Shown: positions 46,719 to 56,142 of the stretch, in pieces
How the letters are laid out: every line of letters starts with the position of its first letter
How positions within the stretch are numbered: the stretch's first letter is position 1
Virus record (IMG/VR): IMGVR_UViG_3300010885_039075
Location: 1-64,000 of that record
Direction: 5' to 3' (one strand)
Length of the DNA stretch: 64,000 nt
Source: a virus
The notes under the pieces: model-generated
Told to the model about the DNA's origin: nothing
The model's input: the letters and a program-made list of their open reading frames with translations, nothing else
Database searches by the model: none
Program-made: the position numbers and the translations under genes

Positions 46719-47630
46719 CTAAAATTTAACTTCGTAGAATCTTTTACTAGTACCCGTACAAGCAAGATAGTGTTTGATCAAATCCTGCCAGAGCATAAAG
46801 CATTGTTTTTCTTTTTGTATTTTACGTACACTTTTGTAGAGCCAATCAATGTTTTCATAGCCCGAGAACTTGGGAAAGTAAATTAGTTCATCGCCCCAGT
46901 GCTTGGCATACAGCATGGGTTTGATATAGTATTCATAGCGCAGAACGTCATTGACTTTGAGGTCGTAGAGCTTGAAACCATTGCCATCATAGTAAACCCA
47001 ACTCTTAAGAAAGTAGTGAAATAATTCGTCATTGATACTGCTGACAAAATATTCACTGCTGTTGCCAAACATTTCTATACGACCTGTGCGATCGGGTATG
47101 GCAGACAATGCACGATAGCGAGCTATCTCTGGATCATAATAACTTTGATAAACATAGTGTTGTGCAGTATCTTTTCTAGTTACCAACCATGGATCATGCA
47201 GTACTTGTACAATGTCATAGTCTCGGGGTAGCTCTTTGACGAATAGATGTTGTATGCAGTGATTTAAATGTGCGTCCAGTACTGGACTCAGTGCTTCTAA
47301 TTCTTCTCTGCGAGCATTGGGATCTAGTTCAATGACATGACTTTTAAATCCGTATTTCTTTTCCAATACTTGTAAGTTTTCATATTCATTGTCGTTGAAT
47401 CCTCCCAAGCGTAAAAAGGCACATTCAACAGGTATGCCCTGACTGAGAAAACTGTGTAATGCTATTTGACTGTCTAGGCCACTGCTGAGGCACAGCATTA
47501 CTTTATTATTGTTAGAATAAATCTCTCTGGCACGACGATCGCTTTCTTCGCGAAGTGTGCCAGGTTGACGACTACAGCTAACATGTTCTACGTAGAACTT
47601 GCCTGTGGTTTCTTCTATGCCAAAGTTCAT
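46719..47630 (-). CDS. PP-loop ATPase, asparagine-synthetase-like (4)
   Basis: 303 residues. VMLCLSSGLDSQIALHSF holds SSGLDS, and VLEKKYGF, EYYIKPMLYAKHWGDELIYFPK are shared with 36590-37528. No glutaminase domain. Last gene of the operon starting at 51539; start overlaps the preceding stop. Confidence 0.8.
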   Translation of the reverse strand: MNFGIEETTGKFYVEHVSCSRQPGTLREESDRRAREIYSNNNKVMLCLSSGLDSQIALHSFLSQGIPVECAFLRLGGFNDNEYENLQVLEKKYGFKSHVIELDPNARREELEALSPVLDAHLNHCIQHLFVKELPRDYDIVQVLHDPWLVTRKDTAQHYVYQSYYDPEIARYRALSAIPDRTGRIEMFGNSSEYFVSSINDELFHYFLKSWVYYDGNGFKLYDLKVNDVLRYEYYIKPMLYAKHWGDELIYFPKFSGYENIDWLYKSVRKIQKEKQCFMLWQDLIKHYLACTGTSKRFYEVKF

Positions 47631-48664
47631 GATTGAATCTGTTTTTTAGTAAACACGTAACTGCCATTGTCTTCGTAGATAAAGTCAAAGGTATCTTTAT
47701 AGCGTAGCAATGCAGGCAAACTAGGATGTTTGGTCTTGTTCTTAAAATATTCTAAGTCGCTGGTAACTTGATAGATTTGTTTCTTCATGACCTTTTTATA
47801 ATCTCCCCAATTACTGCCTTCAAAATAGTGTCCTTCTTTGAGACTCCATTGTTGAAAACTGTCAGTGTTAAAGAAATGTTTTAAGTTTTTAATCAATAAA
47901 TTTCCAGTGTTTTGATCCCGACAATGGCTGACAATTCTAAAGTTAACTGCTTGCCATTTATAATTGAAGTTCAAATACCAAAGTAGATCATGGCATGTGG
48001 TCAATTCAACTGGACTTTTAGCAATAGCACTTTCTAAAAACTTTTGCAGATTATCCTTGTATTCAGGCTTTTTTAAATTGCGTGTCATCCAATCAATGGC
48101 CTGGGCATATGGTTTATGAACAACACTGAAGTCGTTGTAAAAATCTACACAACTTTTCATAGTTAAACTACCTACCAAGTTGTCGGCCATTTCGCCTGTG
48201 ATAATAACTTGATCGGGTTTGGGATTAATTAAAATATGATTGGCCTGCACCACACATTTCATATAACGTGCTTTGATAAACTTTTCATAGAACACTGGAT
48301 TCTCTTTGATACTGTCCTGATTTAAACCAATGGTCAATCTACCTTCATTGAACAGTTGATCAGCAATGCCCAAGTCAATCATCATGGTCATGATAAACGT
48401 GCTGTCAATGCCACCGCTCCACAGTAGATTAACATGTTGATCATGCTCGGTTAATTCTTTTATCCTGGCTATGCTGGTGTCCATGAAGTTAGGTGTTGGA
48501 TCCGCCGATACCGCGGGCATGGGGAATAAATTGACATAGTCTAGCTTTGCGGGCCAACGATTATCAGTTCTATCCATGACAGAAATTAGTGGATTAACAC
48601 AGGCATGAAATATGCCTTTTTGTTCTACGGGTAATGCAATCGGATGATAGTAAATTAAATTCAT
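47627..48664 (-). CDS. PP-loop ATPase, asparagine-synthetase-like (5)
   Basis: 345 residues. NLLWSGGIDSTFIMTMM has SGGIDS. It is the paralogue of 30265-31389 (same NLxxSGGIDS strand and the FFNTDSFQQWS block). It overlaps its helical partner gene 48661-49209 by 4 nt, reproducing the 29645/30265 cassette on the other strand. Confidence 0.8.
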   Translation of the reverse strand: MNLIYYHPIALPVEQKGIFHACVNPLISVMDRTDNRWPAKLDYVNLFPMPAVSADPTPNFMDTSIARIKELTEHDQHVNLLWSGGIDSTFIMTMMIDLGIADQLFNEGRLTIGLNQDSIKENPVFYEKFIKARYMKCVVQANHILINPKPDQVIITGEMADNLVGSLTMKSCVDFYNDFSVVHKPYAQAIDWMTRNLKKPEYKDNLQKFLESAIAKSPVELTTCHDLLWYLNFNYKWQAVNFRIVSHCRDQNTGNLLIKNLKHFFNTDSFQQWSLKEGHYFEGSNWGDYKKVMKKQIYQVTSDLEYFKNKTKHPSLPALLRYKDTFDFIYEDNGSYVFTKKQIQS

Positions 48665-49209
48665 AGTAATATGTTAGTGAAGAATAGGCGTTCCATGAGT
48701 GCTCTTGTTTGAGCAAAATCTTCAATGGTTGCCGCAGACATTAAAGAAGCAACAACTTGATTTTTGATGTTGTTTAAATCTTGTAATAATCTCAGTTTGT
48801 TTTCGTACTGTATGCTGGCATCTGGATTGGCTTCTCCTTCAACTAGTCCTTTGCTGACGAGATATTCATGTAATTGCACCAAGGTAAAATTAGTCATGCT
48901 GAGTCCTAGATTTTCCTGTGCTATTTGTAAGCGATAGTATAACTCCGCACAGAATTTAATTCTAGCTTCGATTAATTTAATTTCTCTCAGCACATCCTGT
49001 GGGCAAGTGTTTTCCCTATTAATTTCTACCTGCGTCCAGCTATTGGTTTTTAACTGTGCGGGCAAAGAAAATTCATCTTTAATAGTATAAGTTCTAAGAT
49101 TATACCAAGGACGATCTGATATCGCCCATATCATAGCATCTTTGTTAGTATGCTCACCAATAATCCAATTATCAGGATTAATTATTAGTGTTCGGAATTG
49201 TAGTTGCAT
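48661..49209 (-). CDS. Helical partner of PP-loop protein (cassette 2)
   Basis: 182 residues, a beta-like start with LIINPDNWIIG followed by long helices. It matches 29645-30268 in position, size and layout. Overlaps the desaturase gene by 32 nt and the PP-loop gene by 4 nt. Confidence 0.65.
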   Translation of the reverse strand: MQLQFRTLIINPDNWIIGEHTNKDAMIWAISDRPWYNLRTYTIKDEFSLPAQLKTNSWTQVEINRENTCPQDVLREIKLIEARIKFCAELYYRLQIAQENLGLSMTNFTLVQLHEYLVSKGLVEGEANPDASIQYENKLRLLQDLNNIKNQVVASLMSAATIEDFAQTRALMERLFFTNILL

Positions 49210-50038
49210 CTTCTCTCGCTTTAAATATACGTTGTCTACTTTCTTTGGTTGCTAGTAAAGGTACTAACAATAATGTGGGATCAAATTCGTCAATACGACC
49301 ACTAACAGTGGTGCCAAAGTCGTAGGCACTGGCCTTGGCATGATGATTGTTGTGCCAAGCTTGACCCCAAACTAACAAGGCCATAACTGATCTATTGTTG
49401 CTGTCATCTTTGGTTTCAAAGTTCCTATAACCTTTATTAGGCAAGTGACAGAAATAGTTTACACAGCTTTCTTGATGCAGGCTGTAAACAGCAGGAATAA
49501 TAAACATGAATAAAAGAACTTGCCAGTCGATTAATCCCACGATTATATAAGTTACAGCAATGATCTTAGTGTAGTGCTGTGCGAACCACATGTGCATGGG
49601 ATCTCTGATCAAGTCCACACTGAATCTAAAATTATAATAATTTGCCCAGTCATAGAGCCAACCATGATAGCTGTACCAAAAACCTTTTTGCGGAGTATGC
49701 GGATCTCTGTCTGTGTCAGCATGTCTATGATGTGCGCCTCTATGTATACTGGCCCAACCCAAAGGACTTCCCTGTAAACACAAACTGGCCAGCCACAGCA
49801 TAACAGGTTTAAAACCACGGCGCGGTTCTAATGCTCTGTGACTGACAACTCTGTGTAAGGTAATAGCACTACCTATGCCTGCTAATAGTACCCATCCTAG
49901 CAGTAAACATACAACATGTTTAATACCAAAATCAAAGTAGAATGGAAATACAAAAATACCTAATAAGGCAGCTAAGTGTGCTGGATACAGCACAAAATAT
50001 AAAAAATTGTTTAGTTTAATTGGTTCTTGTTCGTTCAT
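49178..50038 (-). CDS. Membrane fatty-acid desaturase, second copy
   Basis: 286 residues. Histidine boxes HRVVSH, HRGAHHRHAD and QAWHNNHH with four hydrophobic segments. Clearly related to 19154-19921 but longer at both ends. It sits inside an operon of PP-loop and acetyltransferase-like genes, which hints at an acyl substrate carried in that pathway instead of plain membrane lipid. Confidence 0.88.
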   Translation of the reverse strand: MNEQEPIKLNNFLYFVLYPAHLAALLGIFVFPFYFDFGIKHVVCLLLGWVLLAGIGSAITLHRVVSHRALEPRRGFKPVMLWLASLCLQGSPLGWASIHRGAHHRHADTDRDPHTPQKGFWYSYHGWLYDWANYYNFRFSVDLIRDPMHMWFAQHYTKIIAVTYIIVGLIDWQVLLFMFIIPAVYSLHQESCVNYFCHLPNKGYRNFETKDDSNNRSVMALLVWGQAWHNNHHAKASAYDFGTTVSGRIDEFDPTLLLVPLLATKESRQRIFKAREDATTIPNTNN

Positions 50039-50646
50039 AAAAAGTCTATGTCACGTTCGTCGACATCCGAGTCGTCGCCGTCCGAAGTACACAAACTCTT
50101 AGCCATGTACATGCTGATATTTATATCGTAAGGAAACAATTTTCCGCGGCTAAAGCTCAAGTGACTCAACCATTTAGGCATGGTATTAGCTGGGATTCTT
50201 GCATAGACATAGTGATGGTATTTCTGTCTGGCCTTTTTAAATAGTTTTTGCCAAACCTCAAACTTTTCCAATTTACTCACTGTAAACCATTGATAGAATC
50301 CCAGTTTTTCCTGTTCTTCTATGGTGTACTCTAGCAGTGATTTAATACAGTCAATGCTATTTTTACAGTCGTTACTAGTGACAATAAAGCTAAGGATCCA
50401 ACTGGGGAATTGATCAAATGTTCTCAAACCCAATACAGCCAATAATTTATCATCTTCAAAGTAACCATAACAGCGCATTTTTTCTGCGCCATAGATTGAA
50501 TCTGGTAAGACAAAGTATTTGAACACAGCAACACCGTTTTCTTCAAATACAAAACTTTTAGTATTGGTCATTACTAATTTTTCTTTGGCCATAGATTCTA
50601 TAACGGCCAAGTCTTCTGTTACCAATCTTCTTAAATGTATTGCCAT
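50035..50646 (-). CDS. GNAT-like acyltransferase
   Basis: 203 residues. LRRLVTEDLAVIESMAKEK, a central strand CYGYFEDDKLLAVLGLRTF and EEQEKLGFYQWFTVSKLEKF resemble the N-acetyltransferase fold, though the acyl-CoA loop is not clear. Acidic tail. Overlaps both neighbours. Confidence 0.6.
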   Translation of the reverse strand: MAIHLRRLVTEDLAVIESMAKEKLVMTNTKSFVFEENGVAVFKYFVLPDSIYGAEKMRCYGYFEDDKLLAVLGLRTFDQFPSWILSFIVTSNDCKNSIDCIKSLLEYTIEEQEKLGFYQWFTVSKLEKFEVWQKLFKKARQKYHHYVYARIPANTMPKWLSHLSFSRGKLFPYDINISMYMAKSLCTSDGDDSDVDERDIDFL

Positions 50647-51539
50647 TTTCCACCTTCACTTTTTAATGCTTGAACAATTTTAGGATACTCTACGTAGCCT
50701 ATCCTAGTTTTCCAACCAATGTCTTTTTTAATCTTTTCTTCGCAGGCCGCTGTTACGCCAATGATCTTATCAGTGCTGACAGTTCGTGTAAACAATGGAA
50801 TATTGTATCCGCCTTCTAGATAGATCTTATGTTTGAGACTTTGTAGACTTAGCTTACCATTTTTAGGATGATTCATCAAGTCGACTATAGTGGGCAGTTC
50901 TAAATAGGCCAGCATGGCTTCGGGACTGTGACAATAAAAATTCATCAATACTTTATTTTCGTTGAGTGTGTTGAATCGATCAGTCCATGTAGCTACTTCA
51001 CTGCGTATAAAACTCCACTGACCATTAGGATTTAGATCGCGGCGCAGATCTACTTTATCTACTAGCAAGCAGTTGATTTTTGTTTTTTCCAAGTAATAAG
51101 CAAACAAACTTTGAAAAAAAGTATATGTTTGATATTTTTCTACCACAGGTACTACAGCGTTTTTGATAAAGTCTAGAAAGGACATGTCAACAGGTACGAT
51201 GGTAGGAGTAATGCCATATCTACGGCAAGCTTCTTTGGCAGGATCTGTGTCAAAGTCATTGAGTCCCCGGGGAAACTCCAGAATCATTACCCGGGGTTTA
51301 TATCCTGCTTCCATAAAAGTATGCAGACATACGTTACTTTCCCAACCACCGGATAGTGCTATGTGTATATCAGGTACAGTATTGTATATATCACTGGCCG
51401 CTAGCATCAATTCTTCTTTGAGTGTCTGTGCCGGCCTCGTGCATCCTTGTACTTCAAAAGTAAGTAGATCCATCATACCGGTTCTAAATACCCTTGAAGG
51501 ATCATCTTCGTAGTAGCCTTTAATATTTCCCATGTTCAT
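50631..51539 (-). CDS. PP-loop-like protein with altered loop (6)
   Basis: 302 residues. IHIALSGGWESNVCLHTF aligns with SGGxDS but has Glu instead of Asp. The N-terminal strand layout follows copies 2 and 4. The D-to-E change may weaken or change catalysis. First gene of a six-gene operon (51539 to 46719). Confidence 0.72.
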   Translation of the reverse strand: MNMGNIKGYYEDDPSRVFRTGMMDLLTFEVQGCTRPAQTLKEELMLAASDIYNTVPDIHIALSGGWESNVCLHTFMEAGYKPRVMILEFPRGLNDFDTDPAKEACRRYGITPTIVPVDMSFLDFIKNAVVPVVEKYQTYTFFQSLFAYYLEKTKINCLLVDKVDLRRDLNPNGQWSFIRSEVATWTDRFNTLNENKVLMNFYCHSPEAMLAYLELPTIVDLMNHPKNGKLSLQSLKHKIYLEGGYNIPLFTRTVSTDKIIGVTAACEEKIKKDIGWKTRIGYVEYPKIVQALKSEGGKWQYI

Positions 51540-51544
51540 ACAGT

Positions 51545-51552
51545 TATTTAAA
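51545..51552 (-). promoter_or_regulatory. Late-like box TTTAAATA, 5-nt gap (minus)
   Basis: The reverse complement TATTTAAA ends 5 nt before ATG 51539 and overlaps the stop region of the next operon upstream. Confidence 0.52.
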
Positions 51553-52135
51553 TAATAAATTCATTAAGTTTATACTTAATCATATTTGCAGTCCAAGTCG
51601 ACGCGGACTTATTTCTATGGTGTACAGCAACGAATTGTTGGCAACTCACAGGTATCACAGACTGTGGCCCACAGACATTGTACAAATTCGGTTCCAATTC
51701 GAATTCCATGCCACAGTTAATCTTAATCAATTTTAAATATTCTTTAAAAGCACGAACATTGCTTTCCCTGCTGATAAAAACGCTGTTAATATTGTTGGCC
51801 GCAAGTTCTGCAAACTGTAAGGGCAGGCAGTAAGTGGTATTGAGAAATTTACTACCACCAGTGAATTTGGTAATACCTTGATGTCTATATGCAGGATCTA
51901 TCCACATCCTACTACTGGCTCTGGCAATGCCCCGACCCCACTTACGTTCGTTGTATTGCAGGCCGCTGAAACAGACTATTCTATCACTGTCAACGACACA
52001 GGGAAAACTGATAAACTCTTCAAAGTTTATTGTGGTATAATTTTCTTTTAAGGGATCCTCACTGTCAGCAATCACTGTCAGACAGTCTGCCCACAGGCCC
52101 TCCATGGGTGTTTTAATTAAATCAATGACCTTCAC
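51548..52135 (-). CDS. GNAT-like protein
   Basis: 195 residues. SSRMWIDPAYRHQGI resembles the acetyl-CoA loop (V.PxYRxxGxG), and SRESNVRAFKEYL the helix that follows. Last gene of the operon that begins at 55041. Substrate unknown. Confidence 0.58.
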   Translation of the reverse strand: MKVIDLIKTPMEGLWADCLTVIADSEDPLKENYTTINFEEFISFPCVVDSDRIVCFSGLQYNERKWGRGIARASSRMWIDPAYRHQGITKFTGGSKFLNTTYCLPLQFAELAANNINSVFISRESNVRAFKEYLKLIKINCGMEFELEPNLYNVCGPQSVIPVSCQQFVAVHHRNKSASTWTANMIKYKLNEFII

Positions 52136-53034
52136 TTTTGCCAGCTGTTAAAAACGTTCAAACGATAAAACTCTCTGGGCTTGGTCTGTATTTCACTTTT
52201 AAGCGGAGTTCTATCATGTATCATATGTACATTGGTATAGATAACAAAATCTTCTTCGTCCCAGACATTTTCAAATATGTTATCATCCACAATGGTCTTT
52301 TCATGCAGAAAACTAACATAGTCTGCGTTCATGGGCACACCCTCGCGACGTGCTCCAAATACCCAACCATGTACTTTCCAGCCATGTGCATAGTGGCTGT
52401 ATTTTTTGCCGCTGTTACTGAAACTGGTAAACTGTAAATAGGGTTTGCCGTCCACAGGACTAGTATCTACCACAGGCAACCAAGTTAGGTTAGTGCCAGG
52501 CTCGTACCAGCTTTGATATAGTAAATCCCACTTAAGAGCTTCTTCTTGTTCTTCGGGAGTCATTGTTAGCCAACCATAGGCACGATCCGCGAAGCGTGTG
52601 ATACCATAACGATTGTCAGGTATACTAGTAGCATAAAAAGCACGTAAAGGAGCTTTGTGTGTGGGCCACAGTGGGATATCCACGTGCCAACTCATTTCAG
52701 CATCACCTATGGCCTTGGCAGTATTACCGTGATTAGTGTAAAACGCAAATACTCTATCAGTACTGCCATCATCATCTATGGGAAAGTTTTGTTCTTTGCC
52801 CACAAGGTAATCTTCTTTGGTCCAACAGCCTCCGCCGAACATATTGCACAAGTCCCAGAACTGTTGTTTGGTCATGCCTGACATGCCGCGCACAGCAAAG
52901 AATTTATTAGCATAGACCAAGCGTGTCAGTTCTTCTCGGCCCATGCTGACCAGTTCTTCGTAGCTGTCAACATACATACGTATGCCCCAGGATAACTCGC
53001 GGCCGCTTTTGGCTATCAAAGGTTCAGTACGCAT
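52132..53034 (-). CDS. TauD/TfdA-type 2OG oxygenase (4)
   Basis: 300 residues. SWHVDIPLWPTHKAPLRAFYATSIP gives HxD, GITRFADRAYGW is the TauD block, and NVHMIHDRTPL...PREFYRLNV gives the distal His and the Arg. The family hydroxylates small molecules, often releasing sulfite or clipping ethers. Substrate unknown. Confidence 0.88.
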   Translation of the reverse strand: MRTEPLIAKSGRELSWGIRMYVDSYEELVSMGREELTRLVYANKFFAVRGMSGMTKQQFWDLCNMFGGGCWTKEDYLVGKEQNFPIDDDGSTDRVFAFYTNHGNTAKAIGDAEMSWHVDIPLWPTHKAPLRAFYATSIPDNRYGITRFADRAYGWLTMTPEEQEEALKWDLLYQSWYEPGTNLTWLPVVDTSPVDGKPYLQFTSFSNSGKKYSHYAHGWKVHGWVFGARREGVPMNADYVSFLHEKTIVDDNIFENVWDEEDFVIYTNVHMIHDRTPLKSEIQTKPREFYRLNVFNSWQK

Positions 53035-53641
53035 CTTTGGGCACTCCGGGATTGTCTGGAGCTTCGTCGGGATTTAAATGTTCGTCCTTGCGACGAATAA
53101 ATGCGCTTCTTAGATCATGGGGCATCAAGTAGCGTCTAAGATCAAAGTCCAAGAGATTAAATGCTACACAGAGAAAGTCTGGTGTGGCCATAAAGGTACT
53201 GTTGACTCTATTGTTAATCCTATACAAGTAGCCTGGTTTAAATGCTACACTACTGGGAAATTCTTCGCTTTCAATGACGCAACCACCTTTTAAAGGAGCA
53301 ATAATTAATTCACCCACCCTGCATAGATAACGTGTGGGCATGACAATCGTACTGGTCACTGTGGGAATATTAACTAATAAACTTTCATATATGACCATTT
53401 CCTTAAGAATAGGCAGTTGTAAAGATAAAATATAGCTACTGACCTGTGTTACTTGTCGTTGTAGGTCTGGCGACATTTTAACAAAATTCTGAATTAAATT
53501 TTCTTTACCTAATACAGCACGATAATCTTTAACTGGTTCTATATCACTTTCATAGGCCATGATATCTTTTATCATGTAATCGGGCAGTATGCCCACGTTT
53601 TCTGCAATATTTTTAAAGTACATATCTCTCTCCGGCAGCAT
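53024..53641 (-). CDS. Degenerate oxygenase-like protein
   Basis: 205 residues. GYLYRINNRVNSTFMATPDFLCVAF corresponds to GNIYRLNTAWTHGV... in its neighbour 53613-54197 and to 54415-55041. The histidines are missing here (N and S in place of H), and no HxD is seen. Likely an inactive paralogue kept for structure or binding. Overlaps the active paralogue by 29 nt. Confidence 0.55.
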   Translation of the reverse strand: MLPERDMYFKNIAENVGILPDYMIKDIMAYESDIEPVKDYRAVLGKENLIQNFVKMSPDLQRQVTQVSSYILSLQLPILKEMVIYESLLVNIPTVTSTIVMPTRYLCRVGELIIAPLKGGCVIESEEFPSSVAFKPGYLYRINNRVNSTFMATPDFLCVAFNLLDFDLRRYLMPHDLRSAFIRRKDEHLNPDEAPDNPGVPKDAY

Positions 53642-54197
53642 TGGCCAATATAACTGTTAGTATGTCAGGATGTGTGATGAATTTATCGTAAAATTTAGTT
53701 TCCATAACATCAAAATAAACTGCTCTTCTAACCTTGTTAGAAGAATTTTTAACACCATGTGTCCATGCTGTGTTTAATCTATATATATTTCCGTATTCAA
53801 AGAAATAACAACGTCTTGTATCATTCCAAGACCAGTGCCAATTTAATACATTATTGCCCACGTCATTGATGGGCACAATAATACGTTTGGCAAATCTATG
53901 AAAAAACATACGATCAGCATGATCAATCACGGGCTGATGTGGCGGTATATGACTGACACTCCACCCAAACAACTTTTCACCGGGAAAGAAACTCATGACA
54001 TGATCTACTAGGCCCGAGCCCACGATGTCAGATAATTGATGATTATCCGGATTATAATAACTGTCCAAGCGTAGCCATTCGCCGTGTTTAAAATTATAAG
54101 CGCCTGACGCTTCTAAGTCAATGACTCCTGACTCGGCCTGCTCCAATAATTCTCGGGGCACCGGACCTATATGCTTGTAGGGCAAGTCAAAGTTCAT
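53613..54197 (-). CDS. 2OG/Fe(II) oxygenase, aspartyl-hydroxylase-like (5)
   Basis: 194 residues. VIDHADRMFFHRFAKRIIVPI gives HxD, and NIYRLNTAWTHGVKNSSNKVRRAVYFD gives the distal His and Arg. Close relative of 54415-55041. Substrate unknown. Confidence 0.78.
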   Translation of the reverse strand: MNFDLPYKHIGPVPRELLEQAESGVIDLEASGAYNFKHGEWLRLDSYYNPDNHQLSDIVGSGLVDHVMSFFPGEKLFGWSVSHIPPHQPVIDHADRMFFHRFAKRIIVPINDVGNNVLNWHWSWNDTRRCYFFEYGNIYRLNTAWTHGVKNSSNKVRRAVYFDVMETKFYDKFITHPDILTVILANAAGERYVL

Positions 54198-54418
54198 GCT
54201 TCTACTTCTACCTTTTTGCCCCAGCTGGATTTATTCCAAGCACGTTCGTGTAGATAATATATACAACTGTTGACCACAGTGGTAATGCCCACTAATCCCA
54301 GGGCACTGGCTATGGTTCCCATGGTTACATAGCCAATAACGAAATACTGTATAGATAGTATAATTCTCCAAGTAATTACTTTACTTAGGCTTCTTGGAAT
54401 TCTTTCTTCAAATTTCAT
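54194..54418 (-). CDS. DUF2061-type membrane protein
   Basis: 74 residues. SLSKVITWRIILSIQYFVIGYV, then a second helix and YYLHERAWNK match the DUF2061 pattern (SxxKxxxWRxxAS...YYxHERxW). Two membrane helices. In bacteria it is often next to sulfur-assimilation or lipid genes; role unknown. Confidence 0.78.
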   Translation of the reverse strand: MKFEERIPRSLSKVITWRIILSIQYFVIGYVTMGTIASALGLVGITTVVNSCIYYLHERAWNKSSWGKKVEVEA

Positions 54419-55041
54419 TTTGGTTTCACTTTCAATCGTTTTTCAAAGTTATAGTTAACTCCCAGTACTGTTAATGCCGCCATTAAGTCTTGATGATCTT
54501 TAAATTTGGCCTTGAGTCTGGGCTCCCATGTGTCAATTAATATGTTAAATCTTTCGGCATTTTCCAAATTCAATGCGCTGTGAACAATGGCATTGTTAAC
54601 TCTATAGATATTGCCATAGCGTAAAGGATAGATTACCTTTTCATTTTCATACCAACCATAGTTATAATTAACTTCACTGTCCATTAATGGCACCAAATAT
54701 CTATTGGTAATTCTGTGTAAAAAGCGGCCATCGGTGTGCTCATCCAGGACCTGCAGGGGCTTGAGCATACTAACACTCACAGAGTTTAATGGATCAATGT
54801 TATAATTTTCAGTGATATGATTGATCACTGCCAGTATACTAGTGTACAATGGCATGCGATTTTTATCTTCTGGCGGCCGCATAAAGTCCAAGCGTAGCCA
54901 GCTTAGTTCTGCGGTTTCTACGTTTCTATCTTTGTAATTAAAGTCAGCATCTGTTAGTGCATGATTAATTTCTTCGTTGACCTTTTCTAATAGACTGTCA
55001 GGGACTCGGCCAATAATTTGATATGCCGCGGCAAAATTCAT
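54415..55041 (-). CDS. 2OG/Fe(II) oxygenase, aspartyl-hydroxylase-like (6)
   Basis: 208 residues. DEHTDGRFLHRITNRYLVPLM gives HxD, and NIYRVNNAIVHSALNLENAERFNILID the distal His and Arg. First gene of the operon; unlike its neighbours it has a GGAG ribosome site and a leader, with ACTAAATA 21 nt upstream. Confidence 0.78.
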   Translation of the reverse strand: MNFAAAYQIIGRVPDSLLEKVNEEINHALTDADFNYKDRNVETAELSWLRLDFMRPPEDKNRMPLYTSILAVINHITENYNIDPLNSVSVSMLKPLQVLDEHTDGRFLHRITNRYLVPLMDSEVNYNYGWYENEKVIYPLRYGNIYRVNNAIVHSALNLENAERFNILIDTWEPRLKAKFKDHQDLMAALTVLGVNYNFEKRLKVKPK

Positions 55042-55062
55042 AGTATCTCCACTTGTTTAAAA

Positions 55063-55070
55063 TATTTAGT
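55063..55070 (-). promoter_or_regulatory. Late-like box ACTAAATA with normal leader (minus)
   Basis: The reverse complement TATTTAGT lies 21 nt before ATG 55041, with GGAG between. Confidence 0.45.
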
Positions 55071-55072
55071 GA

Positions 55073-56095
55073 TCAACGCCATCGATTACCCATGGCCATC
55101 ATTAGGCCCAATTGATCAACTACTTTATAAATGCGCTGTGCTACTCTACTAACCAAATAATTTGCCCGGCGAGATTTTAATCTGCTGACATATTCATAAA
55201 TGATTTTATTATATTTGAATAAACTGGCCTTGACATCTTTATTATATTTGGCACGATGCAGAACAATATCCTGTGGTTGCACAGGTTTGATCAGCCAGTC
55301 TGCATAATCTGCATCGGAATATCTGATCTTTCTGTACAAGTCGCTTTGCCCATTATTAATATGTATGCCGTTGTGATCACTGCCTGGTGCTAGTTCATAG
55401 CCCACGCACATGCCAAAAAGGGGATAAGTTTTATTGGGTAAATTTAATGTATTTTTAAAACTGGCTAGTTCACAATGTGCTATACTGCCCATGTATAGTG
55501 TGCCCATGCCCAGACTTTCAGCACACATAACAAAGGTCTGTGCGGCAATAATACAGTCCTGCATGGCTCTAATAGAATAATAACTTTGATCTAAGTTTTG
55601 CACATGCTGTTCAACATCAAATAATATGTCATCTCTACCCGGCACAGGATGCACAGATATAGTAGCAGATATATGCTTGGGCATGAGTTTTAATTCTTCT
55701 GGAGAAAGTTCTTTGTTGCCTACAATGCGTATACCCTGTTCATTTTTGTAGTTGTCTGCGATCCAAATTAAAAATACACTACAGTTATCATAGTTTAATC
55801 TATTCAAAGGATCTGTGCCGTCTAGAACAGAGCCTGCGGCTTCCCGGAATATTCTTTTTTCTTCGTCAGTGATCAGTGCAATCACACTCCAACTTTGTGC
55901 GCCACTGCCATTGGGACTGCATTGCGCGGCAGTGATCAAATAACTGAGCTGTTCCCAGGATATTTTACGCTGTGGATCATAATTACGCAGACTGCGACGG
56001 CCCAGCTGTCTTTGAATAAATTCGTTGGTTTCTATATTTTCGGGTTCTTTAACCTCGGGATCTCTATAGCGCAGTAAATAAGGACTAGTGGGCAT
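55073..56095 (-). CDS. Nitroreductase-family protein with long C-terminal tail
   Basis: 340 residues. RRSLRNYDPQRKISWEQLSYL, AAQCSPNGSGAQSW and AAQTFVMCAESLGMGTLYMG are FMN-nitroreductase marks. The extra C-terminal third (from about 260) is basic and helical. TATAAATA lies 5 nt upstream. Related to 39688-40332. Confidence 0.85.
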   Translation of the reverse strand: MPTSPYLLRYRDPEVKEPENIETNEFIQRQLGRRSLRNYDPQRKISWEQLSYLITAAQCSPNGSGAQSWSVIALITDEEKRIFREAAGSVLDGTDPLNRLNYDNCSVFLIWIADNYKNEQGIRIVGNKELSPEELKLMPKHISATISVHPVPGRDDILFDVEQHVQNLDQSYYSIRAMQDCIIAAQTFVMCAESLGMGTLYMGSIAHCELASFKNTLNLPNKTYPLFGMCVGYELAPGSDHNGIHINNGQSDLYRKIRYSDADYADWLIKPVQPQDIVLHRAKYNKDVKASLFKYNKIIYEYVSRLKSRRANYLVSRVAQRIYKVVDQLGLMMAMGNRWR

Positions 56096-56100
56096 GTGAA

Positions 56101-56137
56101 TATTTATAGTGAAAATAAACGATTTTTGCTATAAATA
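56101..56137. promoter_or_regulatory. Divergent pair of TATAAATA promoters
   Basis: TATTTATA (56101-56108; TATAAATA on minus) is 5 nt from ATG 56095. TATAAATA (56130-56137) is 5 nt from ATG 56143 on plus. Both are perfect. Confidence 0.7.
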
Positions 56138-56142
56138 ATTTC

